From positions 1 to 64,000 of the IMG/VR virus record IMGVR_UViG_3300035664_000006: a DNA stretch of 64,000 nt; one strand, written 5' to 3'. Of the stretch, positions 55,084-62,593 are shown in pieces. This DNA is from a virus. The notes under the pieces are model-generated. The model searched no databases, was not told where the DNA came from, and saw nothing but the letters and a program-made list of their open reading frames with translations. Every line of letters begins with the position of its first letter. Within the stretch, counting starts at the first letter, position 1. The translations under genes were made by a program, and so were the position numbers.

Positions 55084-55382
55084 ACTGCCTCTTGTAAGTA
55101 TTGTCTTAATTCTGTAAATCCGCCAATGTAATTACCATCAACAAAAATTTGTGGAACTGCTCTTGCAGTTGGAACTGCTTCTAATAAATCTTCACGAGAC
55201 CACTTGTCGCCTGAAATATTTCTTTCTTCGTATTCATATCCTTTCATTCGTAACAAAGCTTTGGCTTGATCACAGAAAGTACACAGATCCTTGGACCATA
55301 CAATAGCTACATTGGTAGTTGATGGTTTGGTGAGAAATCCTTCTGCATTTACAATATAATCTTCTGGAACTTTCCCTGTCAT
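55080..55382 (-). CDS. Glutaredoxin
   Basis: 100 residues. Active site KDLCTFCDQAKALL (CxxC), cis-Pro in ARAVPQIFVDG, and GGFTELRQYL. Likely electron donor to the ribonucleotide reductase encoded just upstream, similar to T4 NrdC. Confidence 0.92.
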   Translation of the reverse strand: MTGKVPEDYIVNAEGFLTKPSTTNVAIVWSKDLCTFCDQAKALLRMKGYEYEERNISGDKWSREDLLEAVPTARAVPQIFVDGNYIGGFTELRQYLQEAV

Positions 55383-55383
55383 A

Positions 55384-55545
55384 TTATGCTTTCTCGACTT
55401 CTACAATTACAGTACTGCCAACTAATTCTTGAACAATTGATTCTACTGTTGCTTCGAACTCGTCGCCTACTAATGGTGCAACTGCATCACCTTTGATTAA
55501 TTTGCTTAATTTAATTACTACTACTTCTTCTTGAATTTGTGCCAT
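55384..55545 (-). CDS. Small acidic protein
   Basis: 53 residues, MAQIQEEVVVIKLSKLIKGD, beta-rich. Fits with no gap between the glutaredoxin gene and the PGDYG gene. No family recognised. Confidence 0.62.
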   Translation of the reverse strand: MAQIQEEVVVIKLSKLIKGDAVAPLVGDEFEATVESIVQELVGSTVIVEVEKA

Positions 55546-55546
55546 T

Positions 55547-55990
55547 TTATTTTCCTATACTATATGTTTGTTGGAATATGTCTTTTTTGACAACTCCGTA
55601 ATCATTCTCACCATGTCTAACGATTACATCTTCTTTTGCTTTATAATGCAACGGTTCACCCCATGATGTGTCTACAACTCCATCATGATCGGCTAACTTT
55701 GCAATTTTAATGATTTTCTTTGGAACACATGTGCCATCACCATTATCATCTTTCAATTCATTGAATTTTTCAGGAGGCATACTATATTGTTCACCTTTCG
55801 GTCCAGTGAGAATATACCATCCTTTTTTATAATGTTGTGGTTTTCCATTACTTTCTAAGGTATCAATGGTTCCAGGTTTATCGGCAATTTCATAGTGTTC
55901 TGGATTGCCTTTTTTATAAGTTTCAAATGCACCGGTTTTAAACCAATTATCGGTGATACCTTCTGAAACTATATTAATTAAATCTCTCAT
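55547..55990 (-). CDS. PGDYG-type phage protein
   Basis: 147 residues from MRDLINIVSEG. C-terminal VRHGENDYGVVKKDIFQQTY corresponds to the PGDYG motif family; YILTGPKGEQYSMPPEKF precedes it. The short N-terminal helix resembles the putative packaging motif of the 28-37 kb proteins. Confidence 0.7.
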   Translation of the reverse strand: MRDLINIVSEGITDNWFKTGAFETYKKGNPEHYEIADKPGTIDTLESNGKPQHYKKGWYILTGPKGEQYSMPPEKFNELKDDNGDGTCVPKKIIKIAKLADHDGVVDTSWGEPLHYKAKEDVIVRHGENDYGVVKKDIFQQTYSIGK

Positions 55991-56019
55991 AATTATCCTT
56001 ATCAACTGATTGGAATATG

Positions 56020-56048
56020 ATTATACACCATATTCCAACTGTTGTCAA
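56020..56048 (-). promoter_or_regulatory. Sigma70-like promoter
   Basis: TTGACA (56043-56048), 17-nt spacer, TATAAT (56020-56025). Start of the PGDYG-glutaredoxin unit. Confidence 0.76.
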
Positions 56049-56052
56049 TTAC

Positions 56053-56103
56053 TTATGCATTTTTAACTGCATTAATCTTTGCTTTTTCTAACAAATAACT
56101 CAT
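56053..56103 (-). CDS. Possible 16-residue peptide after nrdB
   Basis: MSYLLEKAKINAVKNA with GAGG 9 nt before the ATG, 8 nt after the nrdB stop. Coding is uncertain. Confidence 0.35.
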   Translation of the reverse strand: MSYLLEKAKINAVKNA

Positions 56104-56111
56104 AATTTACC

Positions 56112-57224
56112 TCATATGGTTGGTAGTGCATCGTAGTCAAGTTCATCACTCATCGCTCCGATGATATAATTTGTGCTTTCTGACTCTTGCAAAGCGGTTT
56201 GTTTTTTACTGCTGTCGCTATGCTTATTAAACCATGGGATCGGTGTAGTTTTAGGTGCAGTGCCTTGATACTTAATACCAATTTCTTTTAGTGCACCAAC
56301 TGCGGTATAATCAACAAAATCTTTTAAAATATTGGCATTTAACCCGATGACTGGTCCTTTCATAAACAAGTAATCAGCCCACGCCTTTTCTTCTCTAATA
56401 ACTGACTCATAAATCCCATATACTTCACGTTCTAATCTTACCTTGGCTGCCGCAAATCTTGGATCATCTTTAACTACTTGGTTGATCAAGTAAGCAGTCC
56501 AATCTTTATGCAACAACTCGTCTTGTAAAATTAATGCAATGATATTGCCATTACCGATGAATAGTTTATTTTCAACCATTGCTAAACTGGTGGCAAATGA
56601 AACCATAAACCTAAATGCTTCTAGTGCATAACTGGCATGTAAAGCCAACCAAATATGATCTATATGAGTATCTTCATTATAGATGAAACTGATAGTATCT
56701 TTAACTTCTGTTAGACAGTTATATACATGTAATCTATTATAATATTTACCAACACTCGATGCCATATCGATAATTTCTTTTGTATCATGAATGGTATTAA
56801 ATACTTCTTTTGGTACATTATAGATATTACGAATGATATGACTATAACTACGGCTATGAATATTTGTTTCAAACATAGACCATATAGACATAAGTGCTTC
56901 TACTTCTGGTAAGCTAGAAACTGGACCAAAAATTTGAATCGGTGCTCTTCCTTGCAAACTATCTAAAGCAGTTTGTCTTAACAAATTACTAGTGAATATA
57001 TGTTTAACCGCATCACTAGCATCTTTAAAATCATTTGCATCTTTACTCAATGAAATTTCTTCTGGAATCCAGTAAAACCCCCGTTGAGTTTGTTCAAATT
57101 TTGCTATTTTATTATATTTTGTTTCTTCAAACCGTTGAATAGTTACTGGCCCTGCTGGGTCAAGGAACATTTTACGATTTAAATAATCCGTTTGTGTTTT
57201 TAAGTTATATTGCTGTTCTGACAT
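56112..57224 (-). CDS. nrdB: Class I ribonucleotide reductase beta subunit
   Basis: 370 residues. RQTALDSLQGRAP carries the first metal Asp, LILQDELLHKDW a later Glu/His pair, and HSRSYSHIIRNIY the radical Tyr region. The helix carrying the second ligand pair reads WSMFETNIHSRSY. The usual family spacing is E-x2-H; here it is E-x3-H, one residue more. Makes deoxynucleotides with NrdA (encoded in pieces upstream). Confidence 0.94.
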   Translation of the reverse strand: MSEQQYNLKTQTDYLNRKMFLDPAGPVTIQRFEETKYNKIAKFEQTQRGFYWIPEEISLSKDANDFKDASDAVKHIFTSNLLRQTALDSLQGRAPIQIFGPVSSLPEVEALMSIWSMFETNIHSRSYSHIIRNIYNVPKEVFNTIHDTKEIIDMASSVGKYYNRLHVYNCLTEVKDTISFIYNEDTHIDHIWLALHASYALEAFRFMVSFATSLAMVENKLFIGNGNIIALILQDELLHKDWTAYLINQVVKDDPRFAAAKVRLEREVYGIYESVIREEKAWADYLFMKGPVIGLNANILKDFVDYTAVGALKEIGIKYQGTAPKTTPIPWFNKHSDSSKKQTALQESESTNYIIGAMSDELDYDALPTI

Positions 57225-57233
57225 TCCTTGTCC

Positions 57234-57374
57234 TTATTCGTCTGGTAATCTTCTTTCGTGATAAATTACTAATGCATCTTCTAGTAATTCGATTTGTTTT
57301 TCGATCCTCCATTTTACTAGAGGATCGGTTTCTGTTTCTAATTTTTGTTTTAAGTGTTCGATATTGGCATCCAT
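57234..57374 (-). CDS. Small coiled-coil protein
   Basis: 46 residues, MDANIEHLKQKLETETDPLV, helical; overlaps the upstream gene by 25 nt and precedes nrdB. No family recognised. Confidence 0.58.
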   Translation of the reverse strand: MDANIEHLKQKLETETDPLVKWRIEKQIELLEDALVIYHERRLPDE

Positions 57375-57622
57375 GCATTTACCTTTATCAATTTTTTAAT
57401 ACCTGGAACACGTCTAATTAAGAATACTTTTCTACATGGTCCTTCTTTCTTAATGAAATCGTGTGCATCAACATAATTCACAGTTTTCGTAAAAGGTGAC
57501 TCTAATCTGATATACCAACCCCATGGTTCCATATTAAATTTGATATTTTTTCCAATACTTAATAATGTATTAGAGCTATATGGATCGCCATCGATATGTG
57601 TTTCTATTTTAAATATTTTCAT
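57350..57622 (-). CDS. Hypothetical small protein
   Basis: 90 residues, MKIFKIETHIDGDPYSSNTL; basic C-terminal part. Lies between nrdA and nrdB. No family recognised. Confidence 0.55.
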   Translation of the reverse strand: MKIFKIETHIDGDPYSSNTLLSIGKNIKFNMEPWGWYIRLESPFTKTVNYVDAHDFIKKEGPCRKVFLIRRVPGIKKLIKVNAWMPISNT

Positions 57623-57634
57623 TATTTCCTTCTT

Positions 57635-58609
57635 TTATAATTTGCAAGATTCGCAATAACTTTCATCATCTTCATTGATACCACTTGGTAATTCAACTTC
57701 ATCTTCTGATTTTGAACCAGCTTTATCTATAAGTGAGTAATAAAAACCTTTTAATCCCCACTTATGTCCTAACATCAAATTCTTCGCAATTAATGTTCCT
57801 GGTACTTTTCTATCTGGAAAGTGTTTAGGCGAATAAAATGAATTTACACTGATTGATTGGTCAACATATGCTGCTAATACCGCTGCAGTTTTTAAATACC
57901 CGATGCAATCAGTTTGTTCCCACATTAACTGATATTTGTTTTTCAGTTTATGGTATTCTGGAACAACTTGTGTTAATGATGCGGCTTTTGATTCTTTAGT
58001 TTGAATTAACTGCATTGGCATTTCAATACCATTGGTGCTATTAATAACAACCGAACTAGATTCAACAGGAGCAATTGCCATTTGTGTAGCATTACGAACA
58101 CCGCTAACTTTCATTCTTTCACGTAATTGTTCCCAAGGCAGTTCTGGCGTAAAATCGGTTAATTCATTTACACCTTCTGCACGTAGTTCCCACGGGAATA
58201 TACCTTGACCATATCGGGTTTTTGCACTATCTAAACATGGTCCACGTTCTTCTGCTAATTCAACACTAGATTCAGTTAAGTAGAATGCCTGGTGTTCCAT
58301 AAAAGATTTAACTTCGGCTAACATTTCAGGCTCACCGTATTTCAACCCGCGTTTAGCAGCCCAGTATGCTAAATTAGTAACGCCAATCCCAATAGGACGA
58401 ATTTCATCGTTTGATAGTTTAGAGTGGATTGACAAGAAGTCTTGATAATCTAAGATATTGTTCAGGCTACGATGAAGGATACGGCAAGCTCTACGCATAT
58501 CTTCTGGATTTCTGCAATTACCCCAATTGATTGAACCTAAGGTACACAGTGCTATTTTTGGAACTTTTCTAGTGCATTCTTTTTTAATTATTCTCATTTC
58601 TATTTCCAT
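57635..58609 (-). CDS. nrdA: Ribonucleotide reductase alpha subunit, C-terminal fragment
   Basis: About 324 residues. After a 19-residue lead (MEIEMRIIKKECTRKVPK) it continues NrdA at IALCTLGSINWGN, which holds the second redox Cys. IGIGVTNLAYWAAKRGLKYG, ATQMAIAPVESSSVVINSTN and the C-terminal ESYCESCKL shuttle cysteines are present. The start overlaps the end of a homing endonuclease gene, and no intein C-terminal motif precedes IALC. It may assemble non-covalently with the other fragments, as in phage Aeh1. Confidence 0.9.
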   Translation of the reverse strand: MEIEMRIIKKECTRKVPKIALCTLGSINWGNCRNPEDMRRACRILHRSLNNILDYQDFLSIHSKLSNDEIRPIGIGVTNLAYWAAKRGLKYGEPEMLAEVKSFMEHQAFYLTESSVELAEERGPCLDSAKTRYGQGIFPWELRAEGVNELTDFTPELPWEQLRERMKVSGVRNATQMAIAPVESSSVVINSTNGIEMPMQLIQTKESKAASLTQVVPEYHKLKNKYQLMWEQTDCIGYLKTAAVLAAYVDQSISVNSFYSPKHFPDRKVPGTLIAKNLMLGHKWGLKGFYYSLIDKAGSKSEDEVELPSGINEDDESYCESCKL

Positions 58610-59291
58610 ATAATTTACAATTATCAAAATGATATTGAGTCATTTTACTGATCCCACCTGTTTTATTACAATGTGGGCATGTTACTTTTTTCATCGGCTT
58701 GCCTGTTTTAGAATTAGACATATTGATATTATTTTTTAATCTTAATTCAGGCGATTGTTCGTGTTTAAGCCATTTTTTAAAATTTGATATACTTATTTCT
58801 TTTCTATCTATAATTCTGCATACTGTTGGTTGTTTTCTTCCTTTAAGAGAAATACTAGTTTTAATGTTTGGAATACCTTTACGTGGACTAGGTTTTCCTT
58901 TATTATATGGTGATTTTCCTTTTCTAGCGATAGACACACCTAGGTTTGGAATACCTTTACGTGGACTAGGTTTTCCTTTATTGTGAGAAATAAAACTTAT
59001 CCCTAATGTTGTAAACTTACCGTCACCATTATGCATGTTATAACTTCGTATATCATTTTTGGCATCTAAAAGCGTTAAAAGCTCTGTTTCTAAATTAACC
59101 ATATCGATAGGTTCACCAATTGCTAAAATCGTTCTCCCCCATTCATCATAATTTTTCTTAATCAATGGTTTTACAATTTTACTAGAACATATATAACCAT
59201 AATGTGGGTGACAATTTTTTCTAGTGCGTGACCCTAAGTACCATCTTAGGGATACTTTATTCTTCCAAATATATACAAATGCTTGGCTCAT
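58584..59291 (-). CDS. GIY-YIG-like homing endonuclease between nrdA fragments
   Basis: 235 residues. FVYIWKNKVSLRWYLGSRTR is a GIY-YIG variant; NLETELLTLLDA the Glu region; NKGKPSPRKGIPN is repeated with matching 35-bp DNA repeats (58870 and 58950 regions). C-terminal finger VTCPHCNKTG...YHFDNCK. Overlaps both nrdA pieces (ATGA at its start, about 26 nt at its end). Confidence 0.83.
   Translation of the reverse strand: MSQAFVYIWKNKVSLRWYLGSRTRKNCHPHYGYICSSKIVKPLIKKNYDEWGRTILAIGEPIDMVNLETELLTLLDAKNDIRSYNMHNGDGKFTTLGISFISHNKGKPSPRKGIPNLGVSIARKGKSPYNKGKPSPRKGIPNIKTSISLKGRKQPTVCRIIDRKEISISNFKKWLKHEQSPELRLKNNINMSNSKTGKPMKKVTCPHCNKTGGISKMTQYHFDNCKLYGNRNENN
58868..58985. repeat. Direct 35-bp repeat inside the endonuclease gene
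   Basis: A segment encoding GKPSPRKGIPN occurs twice, about 80 bp apart, nearly identical at DNA level. Possible slippage site altering the DNA-binding region. Confidence 0.75.
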
Positions 59292-60322
59292 AATAATAAA
59301 TCTGTAATATCATCATCTTCTGTCAATTCCCTAACTTTCTTCATATCACCGTTAGACAATAAAACCTTGTGTTGCCCTGGAATTAATACTTCAGTACCAT
59401 CGTCTAAACTAAGTTTAAACTCTCCTTCATCATCTAATGATTTTAATGGAACTGTTGGCAAATTTATCTCTAAACATAAATTTGATTGGTATATTGTGTG
59501 ATGTTCTGGATCAAATGGTCCTTGCTTCATTACATTATCAATGAACACTAAGTAGATTCTACCGGTATCAGTTCTTTCTTTTAGAATACCACCTTTGAAT
59601 ACTTCTTCAGCACTCATTGTTTTTTTACGTAAGTCTTTACGTTTTTCGTATTTTACGTAGAGTTCTTCAAATTTTGTGGTATTTTGATAGAATGCTTCGT
59701 ATAAATCTGGTACTTCATTCGGATCAAAGAAAGTAATGTTTCCTTTATCCTTAAAACGTCTCCAAAAGAATGCTGATAATACAACACCATAATCCATATG
59801 GCGAACACGAGTTTCTTCAGTTCCTTGATTGTTTTTAAGTACAATCAGGTCATCGAATTGATAATGCCAAATTGGGTAAAATACTGTTGCCGATGCATTT
59901 CTAACACCACCTTGCGAGTTATGTGTTAATACCATTTGACTTTCTTTACTGGCAGATGCAAAGAAAGTATGAGTATCCTCTACTGTGATATCGATATAAT
60001 TCTCGTCATTGTTTTGGTCAAAATCAGCTACTAATAATCTAGTGAACCCAACTTCAGTGAGAATACGGTCATCATTAGTAAGGTCTTTCGGTTTCTTCTG
60101 TAGGAATTCTCCAGAGTCACTCCACACCATAATTGGATGATTTACCGAACAGTTTAATACCACGCCGTTTTCGAACTCTAACCGAACTTGGTCTTCGGAT
60201 TGCACAACTGTATTCCATTTATCGGTTACTGTCTTAAAGACGATATCGCCTTGCTCGTTTTTAGTTTTAATTTTCATACCTACTGTCAGGTCTTTAATTT
60301 GAATTTTTTTAGTTTTTACCAT
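59288..60322 (-). CDS. nrdA: NrdA middle fragment with C-half of a split intein
   Basis: 344 residues. The first 135 residues are an intein C-part: LEFENGVVLNCSVNHPIMVW (block B-like), DENYIDITVEDTHTFFASAS (block F) and ending QMVLTHN (block G). Splicing there would expose Ser of SQGGVRNASATVFYP, the NrdA sequence that follows ...DLRSC in the upstream gene. NLCLEINLP with the catalytic thiyl Cys follows. The C-terminus (FKLSLDDGTEVLIPGQHKVL, MKKVRELTEDDDITDLLL) is not NrdA but resembles an intein block B, so a second intein piece may be present. Confidence 0.9.
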   Translation of the reverse strand: MVKTKKIQIKDLTVGMKIKTKNEQGDIVFKTVTDKWNTVVQSEDQVRLEFENGVVLNCSVNHPIMVWSDSGEFLQKKPKDLTNDDRILTEVGFTRLLVADFDQNNDENYIDITVEDTHTFFASASKESQMVLTHNSQGGVRNASATVFYPIWHYQFDDLIVLKNNQGTEETRVRHMDYGVVLSAFFWRRFKDKGNITFFDPNEVPDLYEAFYQNTTKFEELYVKYEKRKDLRKKTMSAEEVFKGGILKERTDTGRIYLVFIDNVMKQGPFDPEHHTIYQSNLCLEINLPTVPLKSLDDEGEFKLSLDDGTEVLIPGQHKVLLSNGDMKKVRELTEDDDITDLLL

Positions 60323-61403
60323 TTTTGTGTTCTTCTTTTGTAATTATTTCAATGTCGTTAAATTTTGAGGACATATTATATTGACTAACTTTTAATACTG
60401 TTCTTCCTCTAGTTTCTCTGTAGTATTTGTCCAATAAATCTTTTGACTTAAAAAAAATACCATCTACTTTATAAAAAACTTTGGTTGATGGGTTGGCATA
60501 GTTAGCAAAATTGGTTTGATATTCTTCTTTGCTTATAGTTATGACCTTTCGGTCAATAAGAGAATAGACTACAACATTTCCAGTATTATGATGCTTATGC
60601 AAATCCTTATTATACGTTTCTTTTTTGATAAGTTTTTTCTCACCAGTAACTCTGTCTATTACTGAAATTTCGCCAAACGTATGTCCAACGTATCTACCAT
60701 TTGAATTATGAAACTCATGATGGGGTACTGTAACTCGCCTACCAGTAATAGTATCGTAGGCTACTATTTTACCTTTAGTAATACCAACATATTTTGGATT
60801 AGAATAAAAAATAGTTTTTGATATTCTGCAAGTATTTCCGGTAGACGTATCTAGTGCCAGTACATAGTCTTTAAATTCAGTAGTATGTGTATTAGGATTA
60901 CAATCTTTAACATAAATCTTTTTAATTCCAGTGTCGGTCCTGATATTCATCATGCCTTTTGACACATGTAGATGTCTTCCAGTAGCAAATTCTTCTACGG
61001 TTACTCGATAAGTATTTCCATTAGAATCTTTACACAAGACAGTACCTGCACCGCAATTGGTTCCACCTGCGCTGATAGAATTTATAAAAAGCGGATTCTT
61101 CCCAACTTGATGCTTTTTGTGAAAAAGTTTTTCTGCTTCAAATGCCAATACTCTTGTATTAAAATATTCTATCTTATATTTAAACAACTCAGGATGTTCT
61201 TTTAATTTTTGGACAAAATCAATTGTAGTTGAGCTAGTAAAATATTTTATTAGTAAGTCATGTTCGTTACTTCCCTCAACTCCACGAGAACCAGAATAAA
61301 ACTTTCCAGTTTCGATGTCATTAAGTGTATAACAGTAATAAGTTGAATTTGTTAGCATATTTGTTAAAGATCCGTTATATGATTCTTGTAGATAATTTAG
61401 CAT
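60309..61403 (-). CDS. Homing endonuclease between the split-intein halves
   Basis: 364 residues. N-terminal YYCYTLNDIETGKFYSGSRG is a divergent GIY-YIG core. Residues about 120-330 hold five or six repeats of about 33 residues with V-x-D-x2-TG at one end (YVLALDTSTGNTCRISK, KIVAYDTITGRRVTVP, EISVIDRVTGEKKLIK), probably a DNA-reading array. Overlaps the IntC gene by 14 nt. A hairpin covers its ribosome-binding site. Confidence 0.8.
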   Translation of the reverse strand: MLNYLQESYNGSLTNMLTNSTYYCYTLNDIETGKFYSGSRGVEGSNEHDLLIKYFTSSTTIDFVQKLKEHPELFKYKIEYFNTRVLAFEAEKLFHKKHQVGKNPLFINSISAGGTNCGAGTVLCKDSNGNTYRVTVEEFATGRHLHVSKGMMNIRTDTGIKKIYVKDCNPNTHTTEFKDYVLALDTSTGNTCRISKTIFYSNPKYVGITKGKIVAYDTITGRRVTVPHHEFHNSNGRYVGHTFGEISVIDRVTGEKKLIKKETYNKDLHKHHNTGNVVVYSLIDRKVITISKEEYQTNFANYANPSTKVFYKVDGIFFKSKDLLDKYYRETRGRTVLKVSQYNMSSKFNDIEIITKEEHKNGKN

Positions 61404-61442
61404 TTCTCATACCTCCATTATTATTTATGCTGGTATGAGAAA
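61403..61442 (-). promoter_or_regulatory. Shine-Dalgarno-hiding hairpin of the endonuclease
   Basis: TTTCTCATACC and GGTATGAGAAA form an 11-bp stem that includes GGAGGTATGAGAA ribosome-binding/start region; the loop contains CATAAATA, close to a late promoter core. This mimics the I-TevI control scheme of T4. Confidence 0.6.
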
Positions 61443-61447
61443 AACTG

Positions 61448-62407
61448 TTATTTATTGTTGGAATCGTACTCGTCTAAAACTTCAACCCAAGTTTCTGGAG
61501 TAACACAACAGGATCTAAGATCACCAAACCATTTTTTAAGGAATGGAATGAATCCGGTATGCATAATTTCACCATTTCTAATAGGTGAACCTAGTGGGCG
61601 CAATCTACCAACTTCTAAGCCTATGCCAGCACGTTTACTGGCATATTTTGCCATCATTTCGCCAGAAGCAAATATAGAGTCAAGATCGTCATCGCTCCGT
61701 ATAAGGACGCAGCTAGAAAATTGTTTTGTTGGAGTTCCAAGCCCAGCAAGAACAGGAGTAGCAAGAGTGAATAGACCATCGGACGCAGCATTATAATATT
61801 CCTTTATGTATTTCATTCTAGCAGAATTTGGTTCTTCTTTATGAAAGACCGTAGCTGCCGCAACCATATATCTAACTTGTGGAGTTTCGTATACTTCTTT
61901 GGTAGCACGATTTCTTAATAGATATTTTTCTATTAATTGTTCAATTGCTGCATAGGAATATTGTTCGTCTTTATCATGGTCAATGAACGAGTCCATTTTA
62001 TTCCATTCATCTTCTGCATACCAATCTAGAAGTTCTGGAGTATAAAGTCCTATTTCTATGTTTTTCTTTACGATGTCATAAAGTTTTGGTGGTTGATATT
62101 GTCCATATACATCTTTACGAAGCATTGACAACCGTTGTTTACCAGCCACATATTGATAATTTGTATGTCCGATATCAGGATTGGCTTCTATGTCAATAAG
62201 ATTAACTATTGCACGTAATGTAATTTCATCGATTTCTTTGGTCGTAATGCCATCATAATAATGCGGTTGACTTTCGATTTCAATCATTGACTGGCTAACA
62301 TCAGCGATACCGCTACATACTTTAGCGATTTGATGCTGCCATTTTTCTAGGTTTAATGGTTCTTTAGTACCATTTCTTTTGATTACTGTTATTTTATTCA
62401 TATCCAT
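61448..62407 (-). CDS. nrdA: NrdA N-terminal fragment with short split-intein N-half
   Basis: About 319 residues. ATP-cone start MNKITVIKRNGTKEPLNLEK, FSSCVLIRSDDDLDSI with the first redox Cys, GIGLEVGRLRPLGSPI. NrdA ends at GDLRSC; then CVTPETWVEVLDEYDSNNK is a 19-residue intein N-part with block A only, followed by a stop. The matching C-part is in the next-but-one gene. Such short natural IntN pieces are rare. Confidence 0.92.
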   Translation of the reverse strand: MDMNKITVIKRNGTKEPLNLEKWQHQIAKVCSGIADVSQSMIEIESQPHYYDGITTKEIDEITLRAIVNLIDIEANPDIGHTNYQYVAGKQRLSMLRKDVYGQYQPPKLYDIVKKNIEIGLYTPELLDWYAEDEWNKMDSFIDHDKDEQYSYAAIEQLIEKYLLRNRATKEVYETPQVRYMVAAATVFHKEEPNSARMKYIKEYYNAASDGLFTLATPVLAGLGTPTKQFSSCVLIRSDDDLDSIFASGEMMAKYASKRAGIGLEVGRLRPLGSPIRNGEIMHTGFIPFLKKWFGDLRSCCVTPETWVEVLDEYDSNNK

Positions 62408-62555
62408 ATGATGTGTACTCTCAATCCGTATTACTATATTAATTCTGTTTAGGTAGTATTTAGTGGGTTGGATTGATGTGTGAAAAATTTTGTAAGTCAT
62501 TGAAATAGAACAGAATCTTATAAAAAGACGCTGTACTATTCAATGAATTATAGAT

Positions 62556-62584
62556 ATTATACACTGCATAACAAGAAATGTCTA
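62556..62584 (-). promoter_or_regulatory. Promoter of the nrdA group
   Basis: TAGACA (62579-62584), 17-nt spacer, TATAAT (62556-62561). Confidence 0.68.
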
Positions 62585-62593
62585 GTGAAATTT

